A DNA stretch of 49,654 nt from Novosphingobium indicum (GCF_014645195.1 NZ_BMLK01000025.1:1-49654); one strand, 5' to 3'. Numbered from the stretch's first letter, positions 33,235 to 42,485 are shown. Translations and numbers: made by a program. The notes: a model not told the origin generated them from the letters alone.

Positions 33235-35523
33235 TCAAAATTCGTACTTCACCGAAGCAATCGCCTGGCGCGGCGGGATGTACATGTCGCTTGTGGTGAA
33301 GCTGCCGAAGGGATTGGAATATCGCGAGGCTATGCCAGCCTTGTCGAAAATGTTTGTCACAGTAAGCCCGATCGTCCAGCGGGTATCCTGCGGCATGAAC
33401 ATCACATTTGCGTTCACCTGCGTGTAGCCAGGCACCACGTCCCTCGCCCCGTCATTGAAGATCCGGTACTGAAACTTGCCGCGATAGATCAGTTCTGCAT
33501 GGGAACGTAGCGTGCCCAATCCGCCAAGCTCTAGAGTGTGGGTCGCACCAATAGTGCCTTGCCACTTTGGCAGCTTTGGCGGCTGGTTGCCGTTGGTATT
33601 GCGCGTTTGCAGGGCACGCAAACCAATTGTGTAGGCATCAAACGGCCCGTAACCTAGGGCCGCAGCCGCCAGCGTCGCCGCATGGGCGCGCGAGGGATCG
33701 AGTGTAATGTAATCACCGACCAGTTCACCGTCGAGATAGGTCACGTTGCCGTCGAGCCTGAGATGGTCGGTCAGGTCCATCGTAGCTTCGGCCTCGGCAC
33801 CCCAGATCCGGGTCTTTGGAACGTTCGAGACTCCGCCCTGATAGGGGATCGGATCTTCCTCCTGATACTGCAGGTTCTTGTAGTCATAGAAGAAGGCTGC
33901 TGCATTGAAGGTCGCGCGGCCACCGGCGAAACGGTTTTTCGCTCCCAACTCATACGCCCACACATGCTCGGAATCATAGGTCAGCGGCACCAGGAGCGGA
34001 GTGCTGTTGTTGCTGACGCCGCCAGGCTTGTAGCCGCGTGAAATGCTCACGTAGACCATATTGGCCGACGTAATTTCGAAGTCGATCTCGCCCTTGCCGG
34101 TTACAGCATCTTCCCGCGTCCGGGCTTGGACTGGCGGGGCAAATATGTCGAACAGCGTGCTGTTTCTGCTCTTGAAATTGTCATGGTTGAATCGCAGGCC
34201 CACCGTCGCGCTCAGACGGTCAGACAGTTTGTACGTGCCTTGCGCGAAGGCGGCGTAACTGTAGCGGCTTTGGCGTGAGTTCAACGCGTAGTCGAGATTG
34301 TAGGGGTAGTTCGCAAAGGTCAGCGGCAACGTCAGATCATAGCTGGGAATGGCGTCTGTCCCGCGATACTCGAGGATATCCTGCCCCAGTTTCTGGTAGA
34401 GGAAATAGGCGCCGACAATGTAGCTGAGCGGCCCGTCGCCGTTCGACGTAAGATTGAACTCCTGGCTGAACGCATCGACGCTGTTGTTCCAGTACGGCTG
34501 CGCATCGTATTCACCGGTGCTGGCATAGTCGAGCCGGTCTACGTCGATCTGATTGTGGTTGCGCGTTGTCTGGTACGATGTGAGCGACTTCAAGGTCGCA
34601 GCCCCGAAATCATAACGCAGGTCCGCGTAAGCCAAAAAGAAGTCGAGCTTGTACTTGTTGGGGTAATCCTGCGAAATTCGGCGCGGATTCGGATCAGGGT
34701 CGTCCAGATTCTTCTGCGCCGCACCATGTTCGTCGGCGTTGAAGTATTGCGCCGTGATCTGGGCGGAAAAGCGGTCGTTCGGTGTCCAGAGCAGCGAGAT
34801 CTTGCCGGAGACCCGGTCTGCATCATCAAGGCCATATCGTCCGTAATTTGGACCCAGACTGGTCTGACGTGCGAAGCCTTCGTGATAATAACGCTGGACT
34901 GTGCCGCGAACGGCCAGTGTGTCCGAGACCGGGACGTTGAGTGTGGCCGTAGAGCGAAACAGATCGTAATTGCCCAGTTCAAGCTGCACGGAACCTGAGG
35001 TGCTCCCGGTATCCGGCTTCGTGGTGATGGCATTGATAATGCCGCCAGTCGCGCTCTGGCCAAAAACCGTGCCCTGAGGTCCGCGGAGGACTTCGACCCG
35101 CTGCAAGTCAAGGAAGTCCTGCTGCAACGCATAGGGGCTGACAACATAGACCCCATCAATATGGAAGGATGTTCCCGGCTCTGCGCTCAGGTTGTCCGAA
35201 GCCTCATATCCGATACCGCGAATGGAAACGACCCGCACGAAGCTGCCGCTGTTCGCCACGGTGAGACCAGGAACGAAGCCGTTCATGTCGATCAGCTGAG
35301 TAATGTTCGACTGTTGGAGGGCCTCGTTCGAGAGCGCCGTGATCGCCAGCGGCGCCTTCTGAAGCGTGGTTTCCTTCTTCTCGCCGGTGACAATGATATC
35401 GCCTGTGGAGGTTTCCAGTTCGGCGCCAGCCGCTTCGGAGGCCGCCATGGCGGTTGAAGCAACACCGAATGCCGCCGGAACGGCAAGGCCCGCCAGAAGC
35501 ATGAACTTGATCTTGAGCTTCAT
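33235..35523 (-). CDS. TonB-dependent receptor
   Basis: 762 residues from ATG 35523; the signal peptide KFMLLAGLAVPAAFG...AMAA is cleaved near residue 29. A TonB-box-like region (DIIVTGEKKE), plug domain to about residue 150 (SIRGIGYEAS, LRGPQGTVFGQSATGGIIN), then a long beta-barrel ending with YEF, whose terminal Phe is the outer-membrane signature. These proteins import large or scarce substrates using TonB energy. It heads the catabolic operon and is divergent to a LysR gene. Confidence 0.95.
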   Translation of the reverse strand: MKLKIKFMLLAGLAVPAAFGVASTAMAASEAAGAELETSTGDIIVTGEKKETTLQKAPLAITALSNEALQQSNITQLIDMNGFVPGLTVANSGSFVRVVSIRGIGYEASDNLSAEPGTSFHIDGVYVVSPYALQQDFLDLQRVEVLRGPQGTVFGQSATGGIINAITTKPDTGSTSGSVQLELGNYDLFRSTATLNVPVSDTLAVRGTVQRYYHEGFARQTSLGPNYGRYGLDDADRVSGKISLLWTPNDRFSAQITAQYFNADEHGAAQKNLDDPDPNPRRISQDYPNKYKLDFFLAYADLRYDFGAATLKSLTSYQTTRNHNQIDVDRLDYASTGEYDAQPYWNNSVDAFSQEFNLTSNGDGPLSYIVGAYFLYQKLGQDILEYRGTDAIPSYDLTLPLTFANYPYNLDYALNSRQSRYSYAAFAQGTYKLSDRLSATVGLRFNHDNFKSRNSTLFDIFAPPVQARTREDAVTGKGEIDFEITSANMVYVSISRGYKPGGVSNNSTPLLVPLTYDSEHVWAYELGAKNRFAGGRATFNAAAFFYDYKNLQYQEEDPIPYQGGVSNVPKTRIWGAEAEATMDLTDHLRLDGNVTYLDGELVGDYITLDPSRAHAATLAAAALGYGPFDAYTIGLRALQTRNTNGNQPPKLPKWQGTIGATHTLELGGLGTLRSHAELIYRGKFQYRIFNDGARDVVPGYTQVNANVMFMPQDTRWTIGLTVTNIFDKAGIASRYSNPFGSFTTSDMYIPPRQAIASVKYEF

Positions 35524-35633
35524 CTCTATCACGCGTCCCCAATTAGACAGGCGGCGTCCTTGCCGCCCGATGCTGCCGCCCCCGGCGGCGGCGTCGAAGA
35601 TCAAGTGACATCCAATCCTGTCCTTTTCTATCG

Positions 35634-35644
35634 CCAAATTTTGG
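35634..35644. promoter_or_regulatory. Candidate LysR operator
   Basis: CCAAA-T-TTTGG is a perfect 5-bp palindrome in the 157-base divergent spacer between the TonB receptor and LysR genes. LysR regulators usually bind such sites to control the divergent operon. Binding is inferred. Confidence 0.4.
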
Positions 35645-35680
35645 ATATGGTGTTCGCGAAATGAGAACAGGAGTGTTGAA

Positions 35681-36658
35681 ATGCTTCTTGGTAGAGCGGC
35701 CATCTATTTCGATGAAGTGGCGAGGCGCGGGGGCTTGCGTCGGGCTGCGGAAATGCTCCACATCGCGCCTTCCGCCATAGACCGCCAAATCATCCAGCTT
35801 GAGGAAGACCTTGGCACAAAGCTTTTCGAGCGGACTTCGACTGGCATGCGAATGACCGCTGCTGGTGAACTCTTGGTAGATGGTGTCAGGCGCTGGCGCC
35901 GTGACCTCGAGCGCATCCGCTCGGAGGTCGACAACCTCGTCGGTCTGCGTCGGGGCCATGTCTCGATCGGGCTGGTCGAAGGCGCAACCGACATCGTTGC
36001 CTCGGCAATCGCTTGCTTTCAGGAGAAGTACCCCGCCATTCAGTACAGCATGGAAGTCATGGGATCACAGAGCGTGATCGACCGGGTCATGTCGCACGAC
36101 ACCGATGTGGGTGTAACCTTCAATCCGCCGGATGAACGGGCGTTGCGGGTGGAAAAGACCATGTTTCACCGCCTCGGTATCATTCTGCGGCCTGATCACC
36201 CGCTCGCGTCTGTAACCGAAGTTTCACTGGCCCAATGCGCCGAATTTCCGCTGATCGTTCCCGATGAAACCATCTCCATTCGGAAAGTGGTCGATGAGGC
36301 CTGGGCTCGTTCGATAGGAGGAGTGCTTCGCCCCGTAGCTGAAGTCAGCAGCATTGGGTTGATCAAGTCCTTGGCTGCGCGTGGGGTGGGGCTAGGATTG
36401 TTAACAGTAATCAACGCTTTGAAGGAAATTGAGGCTGGGGAACTCACTTTTATCCCCTTATCTGACGAGCGCATCGATCTGTTCGGGCTTTCAGTCATTT
36501 CTGCATCCGGGCGCGCGTTACCTTTGCCCGCCTCTTTGATGATACAGATGCTCGCACGAGAATTGGATCATTGGGATTACACCAGCCCAACCGGACATCC
36601 TTTTTTCCTGCAGGTCGAAAGCGATCCGCCAAGTGGACGCCAATCGAGCCTTCCCTGA
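35681..36658 (+). CDS. LysR-family transcriptional regulator
   Basis: 325 residues. N-terminal winged HTH (YFDEVARRGGLRRAAEMLHI, then SAIDRQIIQLEEDLGTKLFE) and a periplasmic-binding-like effector domain from about residue 90. GGAG lies 8 bases before ATG 35681. Divergent to the receptor-oxygenase operon, so it probably regulates it in response to the imported compound or a product. Confidence 0.92.
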   Translation: MLLGRAAIYFDEVARRGGLRRAAEMLHIAPSAIDRQIIQLEEDLGTKLFERTSTGMRMTAAGELLVDGVRRWRRDLERIRSEVDNLVGLRRGHVSIGLVEGATDIVASAIACFQEKYPAIQYSMEVMGSQSVIDRVMSHDTDVGVTFNPPDERALRVEKTMFHRLGIILRPDHPLASVTEVSLAQCAEFPLIVPDETISIRKVVDEAWARSIGGVLRPVAEVSSIGLIKSLAARGVGLGLLTVINALKEIEAGELTFIPLSDERIDLFGLSVISASGRALPLPASLMIQMLARELDHWDYTSPTGHPFFLQVESDPPSGRQSSLP

Positions 36659-36737
36659 ATGACGTCGGGTCCCCATTCGATTGGAGTTCACTGATGGCAA
36701 GGTCCCTCCGATCTAATAGTCGGTCAATAATTGCACT

Positions 36738-36763
36738 TAAGCGCTTATGTTGATATACGCTTA
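36738..36763. promoter_or_regulatory. Inverted-repeat operator for RHH-PIN pair
   Basis: TAAGCG (36738-36743) and CGCTTA (36758-36763) lie 20 bases before the antitoxin start in an AT-rich stretch; RHH antitoxins bind such sites to repress their operon. Confidence 0.45.
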
Positions 36764-36782
36764 CCGTCAGGAGATGCACGCC

Positions 36783-37025
36783 ATGGGCGAAGAAATCACA
36801 CGCTGGTCGGTCAACGTCGATAGCCGCACGGATATCGACCTTCGCACTTATCTCGCCCAGCGCGGCATGAAGAAGGGCGATCTCTCGAAATTCATCGAAG
36901 ACGCCGTCAAGTGGCGGCTGCTGGATTTGACAATGGCCGAGACGCGCGAAGCTTTCGCTGATACCGATGCTACTGAACTGGACGCTCTCATCGACGAGGC
37001 TGTCAGCGCGGCGCGATCGAACTGA
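36783..37025 (+). CDS. RHH-type antitoxin
   Basis: 80 residues from ATG 36783, chosen because CAGGAG ends 9 bases upstream (ATG 36774 lies inside that spacing). TRWSVNVDSRTDIDLRTYLA is a beta-strand plus helix of a ribbon-helix-helix DNA-binding domain; the acidic C-terminus would bind the toxin. It precedes a PIN-domain gene by 18 bases. Antitoxin role is inferred from the pair. Confidence 0.72.
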   Translation: MGEEITRWSVNVDSRTDIDLRTYLAQRGMKKGDLSKFIEDAVKWRLLDLTMAETREAFADTDATELDALIDEAVSAARSN

Positions 37026-37043
37026 CAATCTGACTTCCCAGGC

Positions 37044-37466
37044 ATGCGCATCGTTCTCGACACCAATGTCTTGGTGAGCGGCCTCTTGTCGGCGACTTCT
37101 CCACCGAGTGAGCTGCTAGGATATTGGCGGCAGGGCCGCTTTCGTCTGCTTTGCTGCGAGGAGCAACTCGAGGAAGTGCGGCGTGTGACGCGCTATCCTA
37201 AAATTCGCGAACGCCTTGCCCCAGCGATTGCAGGACGACTGGTCAATGAACTGCGTGGTCTGGCAGACATGGTTGATCGGCTTCCCTCGCTTGATGTCTC
37301 GCCTGACCCTTGGGATAACTATCTTCTCGCATTGGCGCAGGAAGGCCGCGCCGATTACCTGGTTACAGGAGATAAATCAGACTTGCTGAGCCTTGGCCGG
37401 CATCGCGAAACGCCGATCGTCACCGTGCGGCAGATGCTCGAAAAGTTGGGTGGATCTGGCTCCTGA
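37044..37466 (+). CDS. PIN-domain toxin (TIGR00305-like)
   Basis: 140 residues. MRIVLDTNVLVSGLLS (Asp6), EEQLEEVRRV, DPWDNYLLALAQEG and YLVTGDKSDLL give the four acidic PIN positions. The pattern is that of the TIGR00305 family, a probable RNase toxin of toxin-antitoxin pairs. It follows the RHH gene and appears intact. Confidence 0.82.
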   Translation: MRIVLDTNVLVSGLLSATSPPSELLGYWRQGRFRLLCCEEQLEEVRRVTRYPKIRERLAPAIAGRLVNELRGLADMVDRLPSLDVSPDPWDNYLLALAQEGRADYLVTGDKSDLLSLGRHRETPIVTVRQMLEKLGGSGS

Positions 37467-37822
37467 TCTTGCGATCATAGCTTCGTCCGAACGAGGCCCT
37501 CATGATGCAGTGCTTCTCTTGAATGTGGCAGCACAGATCCAGAGCCTTTGAGATGCAGGTTCGCCTTCCACTTGAATGATCCCGAAGCCATCGGCTCCGA
37601 AGGCAACGACCTGGAACAGCACGCACGTCTGCCAAACCATCGCCTCCGGCTTATTTCCCCGCCCGCCTTGGCGGGCTCCTCGCGGCCGCTCCGCTTTCAA
37701 ATAAGCCTGCGGGCTCCGGTCCTTCGCTGCCGCTACGGCCTGACGGTTAGCAGCCGCGCTGGCGCCGCTCCGACGGTCTGCCCATCGCCCGGATGGTTCG
37801 GGCGACCATCAGGAGAAAGAAC
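37467..37822 (+). other. Structured leader before second DUF736 gene
   Basis: No coding frame is supported. A long hairpin is clear: GGCTTATTT (37648-37656) with AAATAAGCC (37699-37707) as the outer stem, enclosing CCCGCC/GGCGGG and a GCGGCCGC repeat. The type recurs before 11957 and 38491, each ahead of a plasmid gene with a strong ribosome site. Confidence 0.5.
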
Positions 37823-38143
37823 ATGCCCGCAATCGGTTTCGTCACTCGCTCAGGCTCGACCTTCAAGGGTCAGCTCCGCACAATTTCCGTTCGCGCGGAA
37901 ATCGAAATTTCGCCCAACACCAACAAGACCGCAGATAGCCAGCCGGATTTCCGTGTCACTTCCGCAGGCGTCGAGGTCGGCGCAGGCTGGCAGCGGCGCA
38001 GCGAAGCTTCCGGCAACGAATACGTTTCCCTGACCCTGGCGGCTCCCGAGTTCGGTCCCCGCAGGCTCTACGCGAACCTCGGCCGTGCCGCCGGTCAGGA
38101 CAACGAGGAAACCTACGCGATCATCTGGAACCCCGCCGACTGA
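37823..38143 (+). CDS. DUF736 family protein, copy 2
   Basis: 106 residues from ATG 37823 with AGGAGA upstream. It starts MPAIGFVTRSGSTFKGQLRT and has an FRVTSAGVEVGAGWQ middle and LTLAAPEFGPRRLYANLGR, the compact DUF736 core without the Gly-rich tail of the 9681 copy. Role unknown. Confidence 0.82.
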   Translation: MPAIGFVTRSGSTFKGQLRTISVRAEIEISPNTNKTADSQPDFRVTSAGVEVGAGWQRRSEASGNEYVSLTLAAPEFGPRRLYANLGRAAGQDNEETYAIIWNPAD

Positions 38144-38328
38144 CAGGCAGATTGCTCCCCGTCCGTGTGGCCGGGGAGCTTCATTCCGACAGATTGGAGG
38201 TCGCGCGGGAAGGGGGCTGAAACCGCCCCAATAGACAGCGCCCTGCACGAGAGGTTGGAATACTTCTCTCAGAATGCCCATGGTGTCATGCGCCCCGCGT
38301 CCGCCTCAAGGATGAGCGGTTCCCCCAA

Positions 38329-38377
38329 TTTTGCCGCTGCCTCCACTTCGCTGCGCTTCGCTCCGGCCGCGGCAAAA
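38329..38377 (+). repeat. Hairpin in leader of next small gene
   Basis: TTTTGCCGC (38329-38337) and GCGGCAAAA (38369-38377) form a perfect 9-bp stem around a GC-rich 31-base loop with CTGCGCTTCGCT. Same design as the hairpins at 37648-37707 and 11832-11846. Confidence 0.6.
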
Positions 38378-38490
38378 TCGGCTCCCCCACTCCCCGCTGC
38401 GCGGCGCCCGGGCAGAGCCCGGGCGTCCTTGACCCGGCCGCACGCCGCATGAGCCGGCGCTCCTGTCATTCAAGAAGACAGGAGGCTAGC

Positions 38491-38715
38491 ATGCATACGA
38501 TTTCGAACACGGCACAGGCCGACAACACCGCCTACTTCGCAGCTTGCACACGGGCACAGCACCGCGCTCGCAGCAGCTACTTCACGCAGTACGTGATCAC
38601 GGATCGGGAGGTCGGTTATATCGCGGTGGATGAGGGGGACTATAGCCCCATGCCGATGGAGATGATCGACAGGGTGGTATACGCCGTCACCGGCAAACTC
38701 GACGACGAGCTTTGA
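38491..38715 (+). CDS. Small hypothetical protein
   Basis: 74 residues, AGGAGG 5 bases before ATG 38491. It reads MHTISNTAQADNTAYFAACT and has a C-terminal YAVTGKLDDEL. Soluble and acidic. Its leader carries the hairpin above, so it belongs with the plasmid maintenance genes. No family recognised. Confidence 0.55.
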   Translation: MHTISNTAQADNTAYFAACTRAQHRARSSYFTQYVITDREVGYIAVDEGDYSPMPMEMIDRVVYAVTGKLDDEL

Positions 38716-38789
38716 CCGGATCGGGGAGAGGGCCTGCCGGGCTCTCTCCCGCGCATCCGTGTGATCGCCCCGGCTCGCTTGATCGCCTT

Positions 38790-39725
38790 TCACACGCCGC
38801 GTTCGAGTTCCACCGCCTTTTCCAAAGCGGCAAGTCGTTCTGCGCACACGGCGTTCGCGACCTGTCCCAGCGCCTCGATCCTTTCACTCAGCCATTCGAT
38901 CTCTTCGATCGAAATGCGGTAGTGCTTGCTGTAGCGCGCTTTGACGTAGGCTTCCCGGAGCTTGCTGAACATCGCCCGATCCTTGCGGCTCTCTCTCGGC
39001 CATACATCAACCAGCCGTAGATCCAGCGTTTCCGCACGCGTTCTGAGAAATGCGAGGTTGTGATTGTGGGGCGTGTAGAAAGTGCAGACGAGCAGCGTGC
39101 CATGATAGAGGAACTCCGCAGCCTGATGCAGGTTGAACACCGCTTCCTTTAACCGCCCCTGTTTTGTGACATACAAAGCGGTGTCACGCCGACCAGCCGC
39201 CGCCGGAAACCATTCGTCATAGTATTCTCGGGCCATCTTGAGGGCGGCTTGTGGCGCCTTCGGCTTCGGCTGGTGGAATTCTACATCGTCAGATTCATAC
39301 AGGGCGATGCCGTCGCGCGCGATATCCATGAAAAAGTATCGGCCATGAGCGAGGCCGTCATTCACCTGCTGCAGCGAATGGACGATGAAGTTGACCGGGG
39401 TGCGAAGGCTCCCAGTAATGCTGAATTCACGCAGGAGGCGATCGTCAAGCTTTGCCCAGTGCTCGGCACGATCAGTCAACTTGCTGTCGTTGACAACGAT
39501 CAGGATGTCGAAATCCGACTGATAGCCCTTGGCCGTGTGCGGCTCATCGACCCAGCCGCCGCGCGCATAGCTGCCGTAGAGCACTATCTTCTTTATGCGG
39601 CTGCGCTTCTTGCGATCGCTGGTGACCAGCGAATGGGCATCCTCGAATTCCTCGAAGATGAGCTGGACAACACGTTCGAGTTCGCGTTGCTTTGCCGGAG
39701 GAAGGTGATCGATATTGGTTCTCAC
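38790..39725 (-). CDS. Nucleotidyltransferase-HEPN fusion protein
   Basis: 311 residues from GTG 39725, with AAGGA 7 bases upstream; an ATG at 39761 would add 12 residues without a ribosome site. N-terminal MNT-type nucleotidyltransferase: GSYARG (51-56) and D71-F-D73 metal ligands. C-terminal helical HEPN-like domain (~190-285; AVFNLHQAAEFLYHG, then RYSKHY near 264). In MntA-HepT toxin-antitoxin pairs these are two proteins and the MNT AMPylates the HEPN toxin; here both are on one chain. It could be a self-regulated RNase or tRNA-type enzyme. Confidence 0.78.
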   Translation of the reverse strand: MRTNIDHLPPAKQRELERVVQLIFEEFEDAHSLVTSDRKKRSRIKKIVLYGSYARGGWVDEPHTAKGYQSDFDILIVVNDSKLTDRAEHWAKLDDRLLREFSITGSLRTPVNFIVHSLQQVNDGLAHGRYFFMDIARDGIALYESDDVEFHQPKPKAPQAALKMAREYYDEWFPAAAGRRDTALYVTKQGRLKEAVFNLHQAAEFLYHGTLLVCTFYTPHNHNLAFLRTRAETLDLRLVDVWPRESRKDRAMFSKLREAYVKARYSKHYRISIEEIEWLSERIEALGQVANAVCAERLAALEKAVELERGV

Positions 39726-39803
39726 GGGCGTTTCCTTAGCAAGCCCTTCCGAACGATGCACGTCTTGGGCGCAATGCCGCGTCCGGAAGGGTGTTGTTAG
39801 TTC

Positions 39804-40052
39804 CTAGCTGTCGACGTCGGCTGCAGCGCGGGAGATTTCTCGGACTGCTATCAGCAGGTGCCGACGAAACCGGCGCCGTGAGATATGCAGCCTTCGACAG
39901 ATCCGTTCCGGGCTCCAGCTACGGTAGACCCTGAGCCGGATGACGATGGTCGCAAGCCGGGTCATGCGCGGCGCGGCCCGAAGCCATATCCTTTGACCCA
40001 TCGCCTGCTCGGCCTGGCTCAGTTCGGCATGATCATGATCGCCACCGGTCAT
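39804..40052 (-). CDS. Small HTH protein at end of recombinase operon
   Basis: 82 residues, start overlapping the end of the recombinase gene by 4 bases. The C-terminal half (RSWSPERICRRLHISRRRF) is a helix-turn-helix of the sigma-factor region 4 kind. Arg-rich and small, it could be an excisionase or regulator of the two recombinases. Function inferred. Confidence 0.55.
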   Translation of the reverse strand: MTGGDHDHAELSQAEQAMGQRIWLRAAPRMTRLATIVIRLRVYRSWSPERICRRLHISRRRFRRHLLIAVREISRAAADVDS

Positions 40053-41248
40053 GACGCGCCTCCACCAGTTCTCGTTTGCGAGGTTGGCTCTTTTCGCCGA
40101 CGCGCTGGTGGCTCCACCTGATCGAGGATCAACATTCCGATCCGTTCGGCGCTGGCCCTAAGCGTATCGTCTGCCAGGTGGGCATAGCGTGCCGTCGTCT
40201 GGATGCGTTTATGTCCCAGCAGCCGGGAGACGGTGAACAGGCTCTCGCCCGCCATGATCGCATGGCTGGCAAAGCTGTGCCGGAGGTCGTGGATCCGCAG
40301 CGTCCCCGGAAGCTGGGCTTCCTTCCTCACCGAGAGCCATACCGTCCTGACCCGTTCGTAGGGCACTGCCTCTCCGAACTGGAACACCTTGTGGCGCCCG
40401 CGCGCGGACGCGCGACGCCGTCTGTACGAGTTGAAGAACCGGCGGGCTGCCGTTCCCAGCGGAACTTCGCGGGCGCCGGTCTTGCTGTCTCGAAGCCGCA
40501 GCCGGTCGGGCCGGACATCCTCCCAGCGCAGGGACAGAATCTCGCCCACCCGGCAGCCGGTGAGGAGCAGGGCTTCGAGGACACCGGCCGCAGGACAACC
40601 GATGTGCGATCTGCGCGCCAAGACGCTACCGAGGCGGGCCATCTGCGGCTTGGAGAGGAACGTGCCGATAGCACGCCGCCGGTTCAGACGAATGCCGACC
40701 GCCGGGTTCGACCAGTCCGGTGGCAGCATGTCCCACCGCTGAGCCGATGTGAGCATCTGACTCAGGATGCCTAGTGCCCGGTTTGCACCGCCCGGGCTGG
40801 TCATCCCGTAACGCTCGAACCAGGACACGATATCGCGTCGAGCGATGGTATCGACTGGGGATGCGCCGAACGCCGGGAGCAGTTGCAGCCGGACGTAGGT
40901 TCGATAGGTCCGGAGGCCCGACGGCTTCAAGTTTTCCGCGTGACGCTGCTCGTGGTGGTCGCACAATTCCCGGAAAGTCACAGATCGCTTTACGGGCTTT
41001 CTGTCTCCGGCGAGGAACGCGACCGCCGCCATTCGGGCGGCTTTCACCCCCATGGCAGGGAAGGTCCCGAGTGTCGATCTTATGGGAAAGCCATTGGCGC
41101 GTTCCCGCACTTCCCATGTCTTGGTGCCGGTTGGACGCACGCGCAGACTGAGGCATGCCTGACGTTCGTCGCGCAGTGCATATTCCCGTAGTCCTGGTCG
41201 AGCTCTGCTGCAGATGGCGTCGGTCAGGCGCGTCTTGAGGTTAGCCAT
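40049..41248 (-). CDS. Tyrosine recombinase, copy 1
   Basis: 399 residues. Arm-binding N-terminal domain (DUF4102-like KTRLTDAICSRARPG), core-binding domain from ~90, catalytic domain with LLTGCRVGEILSLRW (Arg), HDLRHSFASHAI (His-x2-Arg), LLGHKRIQTTARYAHL (His/Tyr region). A phage-integrase-type enzyme of normal length. It overlaps the next recombinase by 8 bases and the small HTH gene by 4, so the three are one operon. Confidence 0.92.
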   Translation of the reverse strand: MANLKTRLTDAICSRARPGLREYALRDERQACLSLRVRPTGTKTWEVRERANGFPIRSTLGTFPAMGVKAARMAAVAFLAGDRKPVKRSVTFRELCDHHEQRHAENLKPSGLRTYRTYVRLQLLPAFGASPVDTIARRDIVSWFERYGMTSPGGANRALGILSQMLTSAQRWDMLPPDWSNPAVGIRLNRRRAIGTFLSKPQMARLGSVLARRSHIGCPAAGVLEALLLTGCRVGEILSLRWEDVRPDRLRLRDSKTGAREVPLGTAARRFFNSYRRRRASARGRHKVFQFGEAVPYERVRTVWLSVRKEAQLPGTLRIHDLRHSFASHAIMAGESLFTVSRLLGHKRIQTTARYAHLADDTLRASAERIGMLILDQVEPPARRRKEPTSQTRTGGGAS

Positions 41249-42485
41249 TTCCGACCTCCTTGTGGCTGCCCTCGAACGACTGAACGCGCTGCTGCGAACG
41301 CCCGCGGGAGGGACGGTGTTGGGTGGAGGAGGGGGCGCCCGGATCGGAGAGGGCGTCGTCGATCAGTTGCGAGACGCGGTTCGCGGATCGCCTGATCGCG
41401 GATGTCGGCATGTGCGCATAAACCAGTGTGCTGTCGATGTCGTGATGCCCGAGCAGGGCGCCGACCACCTTGAGATCAAGGCCGCTGGTTACCCCGATAG
41501 AGGCGAAGTGATGGCGCAGGTCATGGAGTCGAAGGGTGGGGCCCCCGGCTGCCTTCCTGATCTTCTTCCACGCGAAATCCACCGACGATCTCGGGGCATC
41601 ATCGTTCATACCGGGGAACACGAAACGCGTGCCGGACAGGGAACGCCGCCGGTCAAGAATGGCCGCGGCGGGGGCACAGAGCCAGACCGTCCTCGGCCCC
41701 GATTTCGAGTCTTCCAGAACGGCTCGGCCGTCTTCGACACGATCCCATTCGAGGGTCAGGATCTCGCTCTTGCGGGCTCCTGTGAGAAGGAGCAGCCGGA
41801 TGACGTCGCACGGATCACGGTAGAGCTCGGCGTGCCCTTCGATCGCCTTCCATAGGCGGCGCATCGTGGCAGGCGTGAGGTGACTGCCTCGCTCGCCCCG
41901 GGTCTTCTTGCGCAGACCTCGGCAGGGGTTCGAGCCGCCTTTGCGCAGTCCGTGATCCTCGGCGTAGAGCATCATTCCTGACAGCGTCGAGAGCGCCATG
42001 CGCGCCGCGCTCGTCGTCCGGGTGAGCTCCTGATGCCATTTCATGACCTCGCTTCGGGTGATCGCCCGGACCTGGCGAGCACCGAGCGCGGGTAGAATAT
42101 GGAGGCGTGCCGCCCCTTCCATGATCCGTCCCGTGGACGGTTTCCATCGCCGCTCTTCCCCGAATGCGAGATAGCCTGCCATCACTTCCGCGACGCTTGC
42201 TGTCTCGGAATAGAGTTCGGGGTTGTCCTTTTGCGGCGCGGGCAGGGGGGGCGTGCAGAACGCCCGCGCGGACTGAACGGGGAGAGACGAGGCATCCCCC
42301 AGGGTCTTCCGGCGGGTCTTGCCGCCCTGGCTTTCAAACACGATCCAGGTTCTCGAACCGGAGGCTCGAAGACGAAGAGCGAGGCCCAGGGCTTCGCTGT
42401 CGTAAATCAGTTTCTCGCCGTTTGAAGGCAGGGACAGTGAGGCAATGTCGACCCCGGCGAGGTCGATCTTTTTTGTGCGGCGCAT
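41241..42485 (-). CDS. Tyrosine recombinase, copy 2
   Basis: 414 residues from ATG 42485, with GGAG 7 bases upstream; a longer frame to 42722 lacks a supporting start. Catalytic motifs LLLTGARKSEILTLEW, HDLRHHFASIGV and LGHHDIDSTLVYAHM are all present. It is distinct in sequence from copy 1. The gene is ~255 bases from the right 31-bp repeat, placing it where an integrase would lie relative to attR/attL. Confidence 0.92.
   Translation of the reverse strand: MRRTKKIDLAGVDIASLSLPSNGEKLIYDSEALGLALRLRASGSRTWIVFESQGGKTRRKTLGDASSLPVQSARAFCTPPLPAPQKDNPELYSETASVAEVMAGYLAFGEERRWKPSTGRIMEGAARLHILPALGARQVRAITRSEVMKWHQELTRTTSAARMALSTLSGMMLYAEDHGLRKGGSNPCRGLRKKTRGERGSHLTPATMRRLWKAIEGHAELYRDPCDVIRLLLLTGARKSEILTLEWDRVEDGRAVLEDSKSGPRTVWLCAPAAAILDRRRSLSGTRFVFPGMNDDAPRSSVDFAWKKIRKAAGGPTLRLHDLRHHFASIGVTSGLDLKVVGALLGHHDIDSTLVYAHMPTSAIRRSANRVSQLIDDALSDPGAPSSTQHRPSRGRSQQRVQSFEGSHKEVGNG

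Noticed and set aside
37548..38033. 161-codon + frame across the leader and DUF736 gene
   Set aside because: Overlaps the DUF736 gene in another frame and reads through the long hairpin.
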